From contig JBHICC010000029.1 of the NCBI GenBank assembly GCA_046759385.1, positions 1 through 33,682 on the forward strand: DNA of 33,682 nt, written 5' to 3'. Of the stretch, positions 7,614 to 16,123 are shown in pieces. The translations under genes and the position numbers were made by a program. Under the pieces are notes generated by a model. It was not told the DNA's origin, made no database searches, and saw nothing but the letters and a program-made list of their open reading frames with translations. How positions within the stretch are numbered: the first letter of the stretch is position 1; each line of letters begins with the position of its first letter. This DNA is from JBHICC01 sp046759385 (GTDB lineage: Bacteria; Pseudomonadota; Gammaproteobacteria; Acidiferrobacterales; SPGG2).

Positions 7614-9335
7614 ATGCTGTCTCATCGTCCTGTCATCCGCGGCACGCGACACGTCGTTGCCGCGGGCCATTATCTCGCTGCCCATGCCGGTTTTGCTGTG
7701 CTTGAGGCCGGTGGCAACGCCGTTGACGCCGGCGTCGCCGCCGGATTGGTTGAAGGCGTGGTCGAATCCGATCAAGTCAACGTCGCTGGTGTCGCTCCCA
7801 TCATTATGTATCTCGCCGACCGACGCGAGGTGATCACGATCAGCGGGTTGGGAACATGGCCGCGCGCGGCGTCGTGCGAGTTTTTCCAGCGTGAGCACGG
7901 CGGCGAGATTCCAGCGGGCATCTTGCGTACGGTGGTGCCTGCCGCACCTGCCGCTTGGGTACTTGCACTAGAGCGTTTCGGGACCATGAGCTTCGGCGAC
8001 GTCGCCAGCGCCGCGATCCGACTCGCACGAGACGGCTTTCCTATTCATCCGTACACGGCTGAGCAGATCCGCATGCACGCCGATGAGTATCGCCGCTGGC
8101 CGTCTAATGCCGAGATCTACCTACCCGGCGGTCAAGCACCAGCGCCCGGTGAGCTGTTCGTGCAGAAAGATCTCGCGAAAACGTTGCAGTACATGGTCGA
8201 TGAGGAAAAGGCAGCGGCAGTAGGTGGCCGCGCTGCCGGGCTGCAAGCCGTACACGACGCTTTCTATCGCGGCGACATCGCGCAGACAACTGTGCGCTTC
8301 CATCAAGAAAACGGCGGACTGCTTGGCATTGAAGACCTCGCGCAGTTCAAGGTCGACATCGAGCCGCCGGCACATACGCGCTTTCATGATTTGGAGCTCT
8401 ATACCTGTAGCTTCTGGTGCCAAGGCCCAGTACTTCTACAGGCCTTGAATATCTTGTCAGGGTTCGACCTCGCCGAGCTCGGCCATAACACCAAAGATTA
8501 CATCCATGTGCTCGCCGAAGGGCTGAAACTCGCGTTTGCCGATCGCCACCGTTACTACGGTGACCCGCGCTTTGTCGACGTGCCGACGGCAGGGCTGCTC
8601 TCGCTGGATTATGCAGCGCAACGCCGGACATTAATTCGACCGGATCAGGCATGGCCGGAAATGCCGCCCGCCGGCGATCCGCGGGCGCTAAAAGCCGTGC
8701 TCCCCGGGAGCCCGATCACACCCGCGGTCGACGTCGATCCGCCCGAGTCACGCGATACCACTTACGTCTGTGCGCTCGACAAGATGGGCAACGTATTTTC
8801 CGTGTCGCCCAGCGATACCAGCTCTGAGACCGTTGTTATCCCTGGTACCGGGCTTTGTCCATCGGCGAGAGGGACGCAGTCATGGGCCGATGCCGATCAT
8901 CCCGCTTGCGTGGCGCCGGGCAAGCGTCCGCGCTTGACCCCTAACCCGGCCTTGGCACTGCGTGATGGCAATCTGTTCCTGGCATTCGGCACGCCCGGCG
9001 GTGACACGCAGCCGCAGTCTATGCTGCAGGCGTTGCTAAATATCACGGTGTTCGCGATGGATCCGCAGGCGGCGGTGGAGGCGCCCCGGTTCATGTCCTG
9101 GAGCTTTCCCAACTCACGCTCGCCGCACAGTTACCATCCCGGCTTGCTAACCCTCGAAAGTCGCATACCCGGTGAGATCGGTGACGCGCTGGCCACGCTC
9201 GGTCATAAAATTAAGTGGTGGCCCGAGCGCACCCCGCAAGCGGGCGGTGTTTGCATCGTACGCTACGATTTCGACACCGGCGTCTTCCATGCAAGCGCCG
9301 ATCACCGGCGCGCGGGCTACGCGGTCGGCTGGTAA
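7614..9335 (+). CDS. Gamma-glutamyltransferase/acylase family protein
   Basis: This 573-residue protein follows the Ntn-hydrolase plan of gamma-glutamyltranspeptidase. An N-terminal large-subunit part (AGHYLAAHAGFAVLEAGGNAVDA) is followed by ESRDTTYVCALD, where T382 is the expected nucleophile exposed by self-cleavage. GTPGGDTQPQSM near 459-470 is the conserved small-subunit loop. No signal peptide is visible, whereas most GGTs are periplasmic. The usual GLGGDLF-like segment reads NVAGVAPIIMYLA, so substrate binding has diverged. It may act as a cytoplasmic acylase or amidase rather than a glutathione transpeptidase. It lies 51 bases downstream of the MFS carrier and converges with the EamA gene. 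Confidence 0.82.
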   Translation: MLSHRPVIRGTRHVVAAGHYLAAHAGFAVLEAGGNAVDAGVAAGLVEGVVESDQVNVAGVAPIIMYLADRREVITISGLGTWPRAASCEFFQREHGGEIPAGILRTVVPAAPAAWVLALERFGTMSFGDVASAAIRLARDGFPIHPYTAEQIRMHADEYRRWPSNAEIYLPGGQAPAPGELFVQKDLAKTLQYMVDEEKAAAVGGRAAGLQAVHDAFYRGDIAQTTVRFHQENGGLLGIEDLAQFKVDIEPPAHTRFHDLELYTCSFWCQGPVLLQALNILSGFDLAELGHNTKDYIHVLAEGLKLAFADRHRYYGDPRFVDVPTAGLLSLDYAAQRRTLIRPDQAWPEMPPAGDPRALKAVLPGSPITPAVDVDPPESRDTTYVCALDKMGNVFSVSPSDTSSETVVIPGTGLCPSARGTQSWADADHPACVAPGKRPRLTPNPALALRDGNLFLAFGTPGGDTQPQSMLQALLNITVFAMDPQAAVEAPRFMSWSFPNSRSPHSYHPGLLTLESRIPGEIGDALATLGHKIKWWPERTPQAGGVCIVRYDFDTGVFHASADHRRAGYAVGW

Positions 9336-9345
9336 GCACAGTCGC

Positions 9346-10191
9346 TCAGGCGCCGACATTGATCAGGATAACCCCCGCCGCGACGATCGCTGCCGACATC
9401 ACTCGCTGCCATCCGAACGGTTCACCCAGTACGCGCGTGCCGATCCACGCGCCGATGATCACGCTGGTCTCGCGCAGCGCCGACACATGCGCCATGGCGC
9501 CGAGACTTAGCGCCCAGATCGCCAGGCCATAAGACCCGAAGTTCAGCACGCCAGCGATCGCCGCCGGCTTCCAGCTGAGCCGTAAGAACGTGATCGCCTG
9601 TGTGCGGCGCCGGAGCGCCGCGAGCAACAGGATCGGCCCGGCGAAGAACACAAAGAGCCAGCCGATATACGCAGCGGGATTGCCCGACAGGCGCACACCA
9701 ATGCCGTCGACGACCGTGTAGCTTGCGATCATCACGCCGGTAGCAAGCGGATAGACGATCGAGCGCCAACCACCACGAAGTCCGTAATCGGCGCTGAACA
9801 GCAAGCTCGCGATACCGCCCGATACCAGCCCCACGCCGATGAGCTCGACCACACTCAGTTGCTCGCCGGCAAACGCCACTGAACCTACGGCCACCAGAAG
9901 TGGTGCGGAGCCGCGCGCCAATGGGTAAGCGTGCGATAAATCGCCTACGCGATACGCCTCAATGAGAAAAAGAAAGTAGGCATTATTAAGGAGTGCGGAC
10001 AGCAGAATGAACTTCCAGCTTGCCGGCGCTGGCGCTGGACCGACTAACAATAGCAACGGCGCTAGCAAGGCGGTCACACCAATTGCCACTGCCATGCTCA
10101 TCAGTCGGTCATCACCGACTTTCACTACCGCGTTCCAGATCGCGTGCATCACGGCAGAGGCGAGCACGATAGCGATTACGAACGGTTCCAT
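9346..10191 (-). CDS. EamA/DMT-family transporter
   Basis: The product has 281 residues in about ten hydrophobic segments, forming two EamA repeats. The first starts with ASAVMHAIWNAVVKVGDD and the second follows about residue 145. ALRETSVIIGAWIG and ILGEPFG-like residues (RVLGEPFGWQR) near the end are the usual second-repeat signature. Family members export or exchange small metabolites such as amino acids. It converges with the GGT-family gene with ten bases between stops. It lies 108 bases downstream of the LysR gene on the same strand, so the two may form a regulated pair. Confidence 0.83.
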   Translation of the reverse strand: MEPFVIAIVLASAVMHAIWNAVVKVGDDRLMSMAVAIGVTALLAPLLLLVGPAPAPASWKFILLSALLNNAYFLFLIEAYRVGDLSHAYPLARGSAPLLVAVGSVAFAGEQLSVVELIGVGLVSGGIASLLFSADYGLRGGWRSIVYPLATGVMIASYTVVDGIGVRLSGNPAAYIGWLFVFFAGPILLLAALRRRTQAITFLRLSWKPAAIAGVLNFGSYGLAIWALSLGAMAHVSALRETSVIIGAWIGTRVLGEPFGWQRVMSAAIVAAGVILINVGA

Positions 10192-10299
10192 TGATCCTTA
10201 AAGTTCAAGCGGTAGGGTCGACGGCCTAGATGACGCGGCGCTACATGTAGGCTGCCACGGGTAGGAGTTCTCGGGCGAGCGTGCGTGACCAATACAAAG

Positions 10300-11235
10300 C
10301 TAGTTCACGGACGCTTGCATTAGCTCATCGTATTGTGCCTGCGCCAACGATGCTTCCCGACCGATCCATTCCCTGAATGCCGCAATCTTTGGAAGATCTT
10401 CGCGGCCCTCCGGACAGACCAGGTAATAGGCCATCGTCGATGGGCACGGAATGCTGAACAATTTAACGAGCCGCCCCGCGTCGAGGTCATCGGCGACATG
10501 GGCGCTTCGCGCCATGGCCACGCCTTGGCCGTCGATGGCCGCCAATAATGCCATGTTGGTGTCGGGAAAACGCGTGCCTTCGGTGAGGGTGACGTCGCCG
10601 ACGCCCGCGCGCTCAAACCAATACTCCCAGCTCGGATGACGTGGGTCCTGACGGCGCAGCAACAGCGGGTACTTCAGCAAATCCTTCGGCGTGGATGGTT
10701 TACCCCGATCTCGCAGAAAGCTGGGGCTACAGACGGGAAACAGGTGCTCACGCAGTAACAAAATCGTGTGCAGCCCAGGATAATTGCCATGCCCCAAGCG
10801 AATCGCCGCATCGACATCGTCTACTTTGAAGTCGACCAGGTCATCACCGGTAGAGATCCAAACATCGACATCAGGTCGCTGCTCGTGGAAATGACCGAGC
10901 CGCGGTACGAGCCATCTGACCGCAAACGATTCCAGCATATCGATGCGTAGAGGATCGCGCAGTGCCTCGGACTGCAAAGTCTCCAATGTCCCTATCATCT
11001 TGTCGATAAACGTGGCCACGACCGGCGCCAATGCCTGCCCGTTTCGGGTTAACGCCAGCCGTCCCGCACGGCGGTCGAACAGCTTCAACCCCCATAGCTC
11101 TTCCAGATGGCGGACTTGATGACTGATCGCACTCTGCGTGACGTTGAGCTCCTCAGCCGCCTTGGTGAAATTGAGGTGCCGAGCAGCGGCTTCGAGGGCC
11201 CGCAGGGCAGCGATCGGTGGTAACCGGTACGACAT
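10300..11235 (-). CDS. LysR-family transcriptional regulator, GcvA-like
   Basis: This is a 311-residue regulator of normal family length. The N-terminal winged helix reads RLPPIAALRALEAAARHLNF, then TKAAEELNVTQSAISHQV as the recognition region. The LPPLxALRAFEAAARHLSF style start is characteristic of the GcvA branch. The C-terminal part is the periplasmic-binding-like effector domain, with typical DAAIRLGHG and WEYWF segments. A perfect 7-bp dyad lies 11 bases upstream of the start and probably mediates autoregulation. Likely targets are the EamA gene downstream and perhaps the divergent phosphatase gene. The effector is unknown. Confidence 0.88.
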   Translation of the reverse strand: MSYRLPPIAALRALEAAARHLNFTKAAEELNVTQSAISHQVRHLEELWGLKLFDRRAGRLALTRNGQALAPVVATFIDKMIGTLETLQSEALRDPLRIDMLESFAVRWLVPRLGHFHEQRPDVDVWISTGDDLVDFKVDDVDAAIRLGHGNYPGLHTILLLREHLFPVCSPSFLRDRGKPSTPKDLLKYPLLLRRQDPRHPSWEYWFERAGVGDVTLTEGTRFPDTNMALLAAIDGQGVAMARSAHVADDLDAGRLVKLFSIPCPSTMAYYLVCPEGREDLPKIAAFREWIGREASLAQAQYDELMQASVN

Positions 11236-11246
11236 GAAATCTGCAA

Positions 11247-11266
11247 CTATGAAAAAATGTTCATAG
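11247..11266. promoter_or_regulatory. Perfect inverted repeat, probable LysR operator
   Basis: CTATGAA and TTCATAG form perfect 7-bp arms around a 6-base spacer, 11 bases upstream of the LysR start codon. A T-rich dyad with T and A flanking a central spacer is the usual LysR box shape. A second short palindrome, GAGTCGACTC, lies at 11274-11283. Autoregulation is inferred from position. Confidence 0.55.
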
Positions 11267-11397
11267 AGTGTATGAGTCGACTCTCTGCCACGTCAACGTG
11301 TCTCGCTCACTTGAGCTAAAGGTGTTGGGGATAACCGCCGATTGACCAACGTGCACTTTTGTGGCCAGATCATGTTCTTTTCGCAAAAGTGGCTTTA

Positions 11398-11907
11398 ATG
11401 GCGCAGAAAATATACAACGTGCTCTTCCTTTGCACCGGAAACTCGTGCCGTAGCGTTTTTGCAGAGTCTATTCTGAATCGCATTGGTGGCGGACGTTTCA
11501 AGGGTTATAGCGCCGGCAGCCATCCTGCGGGTCAGATCAATCCTTATACGTTGGAATTACTAGAACGGTTCGATCACCCCACCGAAGGGCTACGCTCCAA
11601 GAACTGGGACGAGTTCGCTGCGGCCAATGCCCCATCGATGGACTTTGTAGTGACAGTCTGCGACCAGGCCGCCGGCGAGGCGTGTCCGGTGTGGCCAGGC
11701 AAACCGGCGACCGCGCACTGGAGTTTCCCCGATCCGGCGAAGTTCGAAGGTCCCGAGGAGCAAAAACGCAAGTTCTTTAACAGGGTGTACGGTCAAATCA
11801 ACAGCGCACTAGCCGTTTTCGTGAACCTTCCTTTTGAAATCCTTGACGAGACCGAGCTCAAAACCAAGCTCACAGAGATTGGCGATTCTATTCCAGGGCG
11901 AAAGTAG
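11398..11907 (+). CDS. arsC: Arsenate reductase-type low-molecular-weight tyrosine phosphatase
   Basis: From the ATG at 11398 the protein has 169 residues. The P-loop LCTGNSCRS gives C12-x5-R18. Additional cysteines at C88 (VTVCDQA) and C96 (CPVWPG), plus D112-P113, match the thioredoxin-coupled ArsC group, in which three cysteines relay the disulfide during arsenate reduction. An upstream in-frame start would add 13 non-conserved residues, so I use the ATG. The gene diverges from the LysR gene and converges with the NUDIX gene (6 bases between stops). No arsenite pump or ArsR lies beside it, so a protein-tyrosine phosphatase role cannot be excluded. A second domain of this family occurs near 32 kb. 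Confidence 0.8.
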   Translation: MAQKIYNVLFLCTGNSCRSVFAESILNRIGGGRFKGYSAGSHPAGQINPYTLELLERFDHPTEGLRSKNWDEFAAANAPSMDFVVTVCDQAAGEACPVWPGKPATAHWSFPDPAKFEGPEEQKRKFFNRVYGQINSALAVFVNLPFEILDETELKTKLTEIGDSIPGRK

Positions 11908-11913
11908 CCACCC

Positions 11914-12528
11914 TCAATTCCAAGCCTCGCGCAGTCGCTCGCGGTTCAAAGCCAACCACTGCAACGGGATGATCGCATAAGCATTTGCGATCTGCCCACT
12001 CGCAACTTGCGCTATGGCTACGTCTGCCGACAATACACTGACCAATATGTCTTCGCCTTCGTGCTCAAGCCCGTGAATACCGCCAACGCCACCGGAGTCG
12101 ACACGCCCGCAGTACATGGTCGTGGTCTCCGAGCTTGCTCCTGAACTCAGTAGTATCTTGCCGATCCGTTCCACCTCCGTCACCTGACAGCCCGCTTCCT
12201 CCACGACCTCACGGCGCGCCACGGCTTCCGGGTCTTCGCCGGGTTCAACTGTGCCCGCTACGACTTCGGTCAACCAAGGCTCGAGCTCGGCCGCGTACGC
12301 CCCGATACGAAATTGCTCGATGAGAACGACGGTATCGGCTATCGGATCGTAGGGCAAAATTGCCACCGTTTGCCCGCGCTCCAGCACCTCGCGCGTGAGT
12401 GGCGGCGTCCAGCCACCATCGTGCTTGCGGTGGCGCAACCGATAACGATCGATCCGGAAGTAACCGCGAAAGGGGGAGGATTTCTCAAGAATCTCAACGC
12501 GCTCATCCGCAGAAGTGCGCTTGCTCAT
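11914..12528 (-). CDS. NUDIX hydrolase, ADP-ribose pyrophosphatase type
   Basis: From ATG 12528, six bases after GAGGAG, the product has 204 residues. It has an intact NUDIX box starting GTVEPGEDPEAVARREVV and ending EEAGC, with the REVVEEAG glutamates that bind magnesium. Upstream TVVLIEQFRIGAY and downstream SSGASSETTTMYCGRVDS are typical of the NudF/ADP-ribose pyrophosphatase subfamily, which cleaves ADP-sugars to AMP and sugar phosphate. It is the last gene of the leftward run that begins with the corrinoid methyltransferase, 46 bases after the alpha/beta hydrolase. A longer open frame upstream is not needed given the strong ribosome site. Confidence 0.85.
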   Translation of the reverse strand: MSKRTSADERVEILEKSSPFRGYFRIDRYRLRHRKHDGGWTPPLTREVLERGQTVAILPYDPIADTVVLIEQFRIGAYAAELEPWLTEVVAGTVEPGEDPEAVARREVVEEAGCQVTEVERIGKILLSSGASSETTTMYCGRVDSGGVGGIHGLEHEGEDILVSVLSADVAIAQVASGQIANAYAIIPLQWLALNRERLREAWN

Positions 12529-12574
12529 GATGGACTCCTCTAAAGTATCTCGGGTCGATGCCTGCGCCCGCGGA

Positions 12575-13471
12575 TTATCGCTGCGTAAGGCCGTTGAAAA
12601 ACTCAACGATTTCGGCGTTAGCAAGGTCGGGCATCTCATAATGCATAAAGTGCCCGGCTCCTGGGACCGTGTCTAAGCGGATATCGGCGAAGTAATCCTC
12701 TATCCCGTCCGCCCATGCTACCTTGAAGATTATGTCGTTCTCGCCCCAGAGCATGCGGGTCGGCGGCTTGATCTTTTTTGGGTGAGCCGGTGGCCCTTCG
12801 CGAATTTGGCGAAGACGGATAGCGTTGTAGCTGATGTACCAATTGAATCCGCCCTGCAGATTGCCCGGCTTCATGAAGTTATCGACCCAAGCATCGATGT
12901 CTTCTTCCGTAAACGCGTCGGCGGTGCCTGCCCAATGCCGAAGAAAGTGTGAGAAGTAAAGTCGACAGCTATCGCGACTCCGGCCAACCATGTCCGCTGC
13001 CCACGGGAGCTGGTTGAAGGAGCGATACCAACACTCAGCCTGATAGTCGGGCTCTAAGAAACGTCTGCCGATACCTGGATATGGACAATCAAAGAAGAAC
13101 AACCCGACAATCCGTTCTGGATACTTGAGCGCAAAGTTGCGCGTGATGAAGGAGCCGACATCATGACTGACAATTCCGAAGCGCTCGAATCCTAGCTCAT
13201 CGACCAACGCTCGCAGGTCTTCCACCATGATTTCCAGACCGTAACCTCGGTCAACAGGCAAGTCGGGTTTTTCGGTATCACCAAAACCCCTCAGGTCCGG
13301 AGCGATTACGTCGAAGTGTTGCGCGAGCGGCAGAATATTCTTGCACCACGTGTACCAGAACTCTGGCCAGCCGTGTAGCAACACGACCGGTATCCCCGCC
13401 CCATGGCGAATGTAGTGAATTCGGATGCCGTTGGCATGAGTATGGCAGTGATTCCAAACAGGTGTTTTTAT
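12575..13471 (-). CDS. Alpha/beta hydrolase, epoxide hydrolase/haloalkane dehalogenase type; non-standard start
   Basis: The protein has the oxyanion-hole HGWPEFW, nucleophile Asp in SHDVGSF, an acid region in LWGENDIIF and catalytic His in GAGHFMHYE. It would hydrolyse an epoxide or C-halogen ester through an aspartyl intermediate. The first standard start in frame is GTG at 13384, but that cuts into the first beta strand. The 29 codons upstream encode an N-terminus typical of the family (HANGIRIHYIRHGAGIPVV). The only plausible start there is ATA at 13471, preceded by the purine-rich GGGAGAGGAAGA, giving 298 residues. It lies 53 bases after the metallophosphoesterase and before the NUDIX gene, so probably in one operon. 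The function is firm at family level only. Confidence 0.78.
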   Translation of the reverse strand: MKTPVWNHCHTHANGIRIHYIRHGAGIPVVLLHGWPEFWYTWCKNILPLAQHFDVIAPDLRGFGDTEKPDLPVDRGYGLEIMVEDLRALVDELGFERFGIVSHDVGSFITRNFALKYPERIVGLFFFDCPYPGIGRRFLEPDYQAECWYRSFNQLPWAADMVGRSRDSCRLYFSHFLRHWAGTADAFTEEDIDAWVDNFMKPGNLQGGFNWYISYNAIRLRQIREGPPAHPKKIKPPTRMLWGENDIIFKVAWADGIEDYFADIRLDTVPGAGHFMHYEMPDLANAEIVEFFNGLTQR

Positions 13472-13524
13472 TCTTCCTCTCCCTTCCCCATCAGACCTGA
13501 ATAAGGTTCCACGGGTGACTTTTC

Positions 13525-14400
13525 TTAACGAGTCGCTTGTGTATCGGACGCACGTGCATGCAGCGCAAAGCTCAGAGGCAACTCATCACGCCGCGACCCG
13601 CTCATACGCTCCGTGTCATCAGGCAAAGGTAAGTTAGAACGGTTTAGGTAATCGTGCAAATGTACGACTACGGTGTCGTCGTTTAGCAATACCACTGCAT
13701 AGGCGGGTGGTTCGTGGCTTTTAGGTACCGGATTAACGACTTCAAAATCAAAACATACCTGATGGCTGGTGCTGCGTAGCATCGAATACGGAACTCCAAA
13801 CCAGCTACCCGATATCGGACGATGCACGTGGCCCAAGAATAAGTGCTTGATGTTTCTGTGCTGCTTTACGGCTTCTCGCAGGTAGCTGGGGTCGCGAAGG
13901 CGAATGTAGTCCAGAGATGGGATGCCGATCTCAAACGGCGGGTGATGAATGAATAAGTAAACTGGCGCCTGTCTGGCCTTATCCAGTTGCGTCCTAAGCC
14001 ATGCGGCCCGTTGCTCGCAAAAACTGCCCCAGCGCTCGCCATGCTCAACGGAGTCTAGAAGAATGAAACAACCAGCCGCGGTATCAAGCACAGACTGCAC
14101 GAAGCCGTTTTCGTCGCATGGTACGTCGTTGAACACCTTCTTGAAGTTATCGCGGTGATCATGATTTCCGATCAATAGATGGTACGGCAATTCAAGGTAG
14201 ATTAATGCTTGCTTGAGGTTTTCATAGGCCGCGAGCTGTCCATGATTGGCGAGATCGCCGGTGATAATACAAAGCTCGGCATCTCGGTGGTTCGCATTGA
14301 TGTCAGCGATACACGCCTCGAGCCTTTCACGCGTATCGAGGTCATACAGTTTTTCCCCAGGCGGTACGATATGCGTATCGGTGATCTGTACGAACTTCAT
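13525..14400 (-). CDS. Calcineurin-like metallophosphoesterase, CpdA-like
   Basis: From ATG 14400 the product has 291 residues with the full metallophosphoesterase set: FVQITDTHI (DxH), IITGDLANHG (GD), LIGNHDHRD (GNHD), FIHHPPFEIG and FLGHVHRP (GHxH). This layout matches class III phosphodiesterases such as CpdA/Rv0805, which hydrolyse cyclic nucleotides or phosphodiesters with a dinuclear metal centre. A TTG 15 bases upstream is possible, but the ATG directly precedes the first strand. It lies 33 bases after the GTPase-recombinase fusion and 53 before the hydrolase. Among phosphonate genes a glycerophosphodiester or organophosphate diester substrate is also possible. Confidence 0.83.
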   Translation of the reverse strand: MKFVQITDTHIVPPGEKLYDLDTRERLEACIADINANHRDAELCIITGDLANHGQLAAYENLKQALIYLELPYHLLIGNHDHRDNFKKVFNDVPCDENGFVQSVLDTAAGCFILLDSVEHGERWGSFCEQRAAWLRTQLDKARQAPVYLFIHHPPFEIGIPSLDYIRLRDPSYLREAVKQHRNIKHLFLGHVHRPISGSWFGVPYSMLRSTSHQVCFDFEVVNPVPKSHEPPAYAVVLLNDDTVVVHLHDYLNRSNLPLPDDTERMSGSRRDELPLSFALHARASDTQATR

Positions 14401-14420
14401 TGGCGTTGCCCTCAATAGCC

Positions 14421-14436
14421 TAATTCCACGGAATTA
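14421..14436. repeat. Short perfect inverted repeat
   Basis: TAATTCC and GGAATTA flank AC, giving 7-bp perfect arms. The repeat overlaps the stop codon of the GTPase fusion and lies 21 bases upstream of the metallophosphoesterase start. It could be an operator for that gene; there is no U-run to support a terminator. Confidence 0.35.
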
Positions 14437-16029
14437 CCTTGTTCCTTCAGGCAATCCTAGCAGCCGGTGCACCACCGGCTTAGGCAAGCCGTCAAACAGA
14501 TGCTTGCCAAAGGTTGGTCGCAGGTTTTGCAGTTCGGCGTCGGCGATCTCCGCCGTCGCGATCGCTCGTGCCCAGCTGACCTCGACATTGCTAAGTGGTC
14601 GGTTAGCCGATGCGTCTGGAAATAGGTATTTGCTATTGGGATTGGTTCGACGCATATGCTTGAGGACCACCTGAGCGAGAGCATTTAGCACGATCTTTCT
14701 GGGCATGGGCTTGCCAAGCACGCGTGTCGGCTTTGTCCACACACCCTCGTCGAGATCAATCTGATCCCAGGTCGCTCCCAGGACTTCATTGATATGTGTT
14801 CCCGTAAGCAGCACGAGTCGAATTGCGTTGGCGGCATTCACGTTCGATTCGCTCAGCAAGGCCCTAAACAGACCGCTCAACTCTGCATCATTGAGCCAGC
14901 GCTCTCGTGGCGTTGGCGTATCGCTCCGGTTCGGTTTCGCTGTCTCGCCTAACTTTGTGGCGCTGCTGCGCTCGGTGGCAACATTCACGCACGCACGCAG
15001 GCTTTCCTCTATGTCCTCTCGCGCCAGATCACGGACGATGAAAACGATCTTGGAGCATCGATTACCGTTGGGCCAAGCTGGCAATCTCGCCGGCGCATGT
15101 TGTGTGGATTGCACACAGTGCACAGCAAATGGCTCGTCTTCTCCGGCGATATTGACAATGCCCTTGACTCGCAACATAGAGTCGCCCTTCCTTTCCGCGA
15201 GGTGCTCGTACCACCGCTTAAACGCTTCCCAATCAACGGGTTTGTCGAGCGTGATGCAAAAAGCGGCGATGTGCTCATCATGGCGGTTGACGTCGATGTG
15301 CCGGTGGTCATGGCCGTCACCCGCCTGATCCGCGGCCGCATACGCTTCTTCGTTAAGCCAGTGTTGAACGTCGGGCGACTTGTTCTCGGGATTGAATAGG
15401 CTCGCGTCAAACAGCCGTCGCGGCGGTACCTGACCGAACCGCGTTGGAATGATCTTGGCTCCAGGGTTGAGTTTGTGCAGACGTCCGCGTAGTGCATCGA
15501 CATCATCAGCATTCGCCAGATCTACCTTAGTGACTATAAGGCGATCAGCCACGGCGGCTTGTCGCACCGCTTCCGCATGGTCATCGAGCTGCGCTGTACC
15601 GTGTACGGCGTCGACTGTGGTAATCAGACCGTCTAAACGATAGACGTGCTTGAATAGCGGATCTCTCATTAAGCAAGTAACAATCGGCAACGGGTCAGCC
15701 AACCCTGTGGTCTCGATAGCCACACGTGCAAATGCCGGAATGCTGCCAGCAAGTCGCTTCATATAGAGCTCTTTCAGCCCATCGACGAGCTCGCCTTGCA
15801 CGGTGCAACAGATACAGCCCGACTTCAGCAGCACCACGTTTTCATCCAGTTCCCTGACCAGCAAATGATCGAGCCCGACCTCGCCGAATTCGTTGACCAG
15901 CACCGCAGTCTGATCCATCTCGGGGTGTGCCAAGAGATAATTCAGCAAAGTCGTCTTGCCGCTGCCGAGAAATCCCGCAATCAACGAGACGCCGGTGGCT
16001 TTGGCCGCTTCCTGGTCAACAAAACTCAT
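14434..16029 (-). CDS. CobW-type G3E GTPase fused to a degenerate tyrosine-recombinase domain
   Basis: Residues 1-355 are a complete CobW/COG0523 metallochaperone GTPase. It has Walker A GFLGSGKTT (19-27), NEFGE (46-50), GCICC (71-75, the metal-binding CxCC), TKVD (167-170), a His-rich loop 239-253 and the CobW C-terminal domain ending KIVFIVRDL. Residues 376-531 read in frame as the catalytic half of a phage-type integrase (LLTG-EVLGATWDQIDLDEGVW, then NLRPTFGKHLF and LLGL). The catalytic residues are mostly lost: Arg I is His412, the HxxR His is Gln501, the last His is Leu, and the Tyr is absent. Position after the corrinoid protein suggests cobalt or cobalamin handling. The added domain may bind nucleic acid or protein, or be inert. 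Confidence 0.85.
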   Translation of the reverse strand: MSFVDQEAAKATGVSLIAGFLGSGKTTLLNYLLAHPEMDQTAVLVNEFGEVGLDHLLVRELDENVVLLKSGCICCTVQGELVDGLKELYMKRLAGSIPAFARVAIETTGLADPLPIVTCLMRDPLFKHVYRLDGLITTVDAVHGTAQLDDHAEAVRQAAVADRLIVTKVDLANADDVDALRGRLHKLNPGAKIIPTRFGQVPPRRLFDASLFNPENKSPDVQHWLNEEAYAAADQAGDGHDHRHIDVNRHDEHIAAFCITLDKPVDWEAFKRWYEHLAERKGDSMLRVKGIVNIAGEDEPFAVHCVQSTQHAPARLPAWPNGNRCSKIVFIVRDLAREDIEESLRACVNVATERSSATKLGETAKPNRSDTPTPRERWLNDAELSGLFRALLSESNVNAANAIRLVLLTGTHINEVLGATWDQIDLDEGVWTKPTRVLGKPMPRKIVLNALAQVVLKHMRRTNPNSKYLFPDASANRPLSNVEVSWARAIATAEIADAELQNLRPTFGKHLFDGLPKPVVHRLLGLPEGTR

Positions 16030-16094
16030 AAGCGTGCTTAACGTATCAATCTGCGGACAACGGTCACGAAGCTTGCGGCTTCGCTGACGCGTTG

Positions 16095-16123
16095 ATTATA
16101 GCGTACGCGGCCTTCTGATTTTG
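16095..16123 (-). promoter_or_regulatory. Possible promoter for the GTPase gene
   Basis: A perfect TATAAT on the minus strand (16095-16100) lies 66 bases upstream of the GTPase start. The -35 region about 17 bases further (CAAAAT) is poor. A CGAAGC/GCTTCG hairpin follows in the leader, around 16068-16084. It would let the downstream genes be expressed separately from the methyltransferase. Confidence 0.3.

Noticed and set aside
12529..12639. Longer N-terminus for the NUDIX hydrolase
   Set aside because: ATG 12528 has GAGGAG six bases upstream. The extension overlaps the end of the preceding gene and is not conserved in style.
14789..15328. A long rightward frame inside the GTPase fusion
   Set aside because: It overlaps the His-rich loop and recombinase part of a well-supported gene, and its translation is low-complexity, Ser/Arg-rich sequence without motifs.
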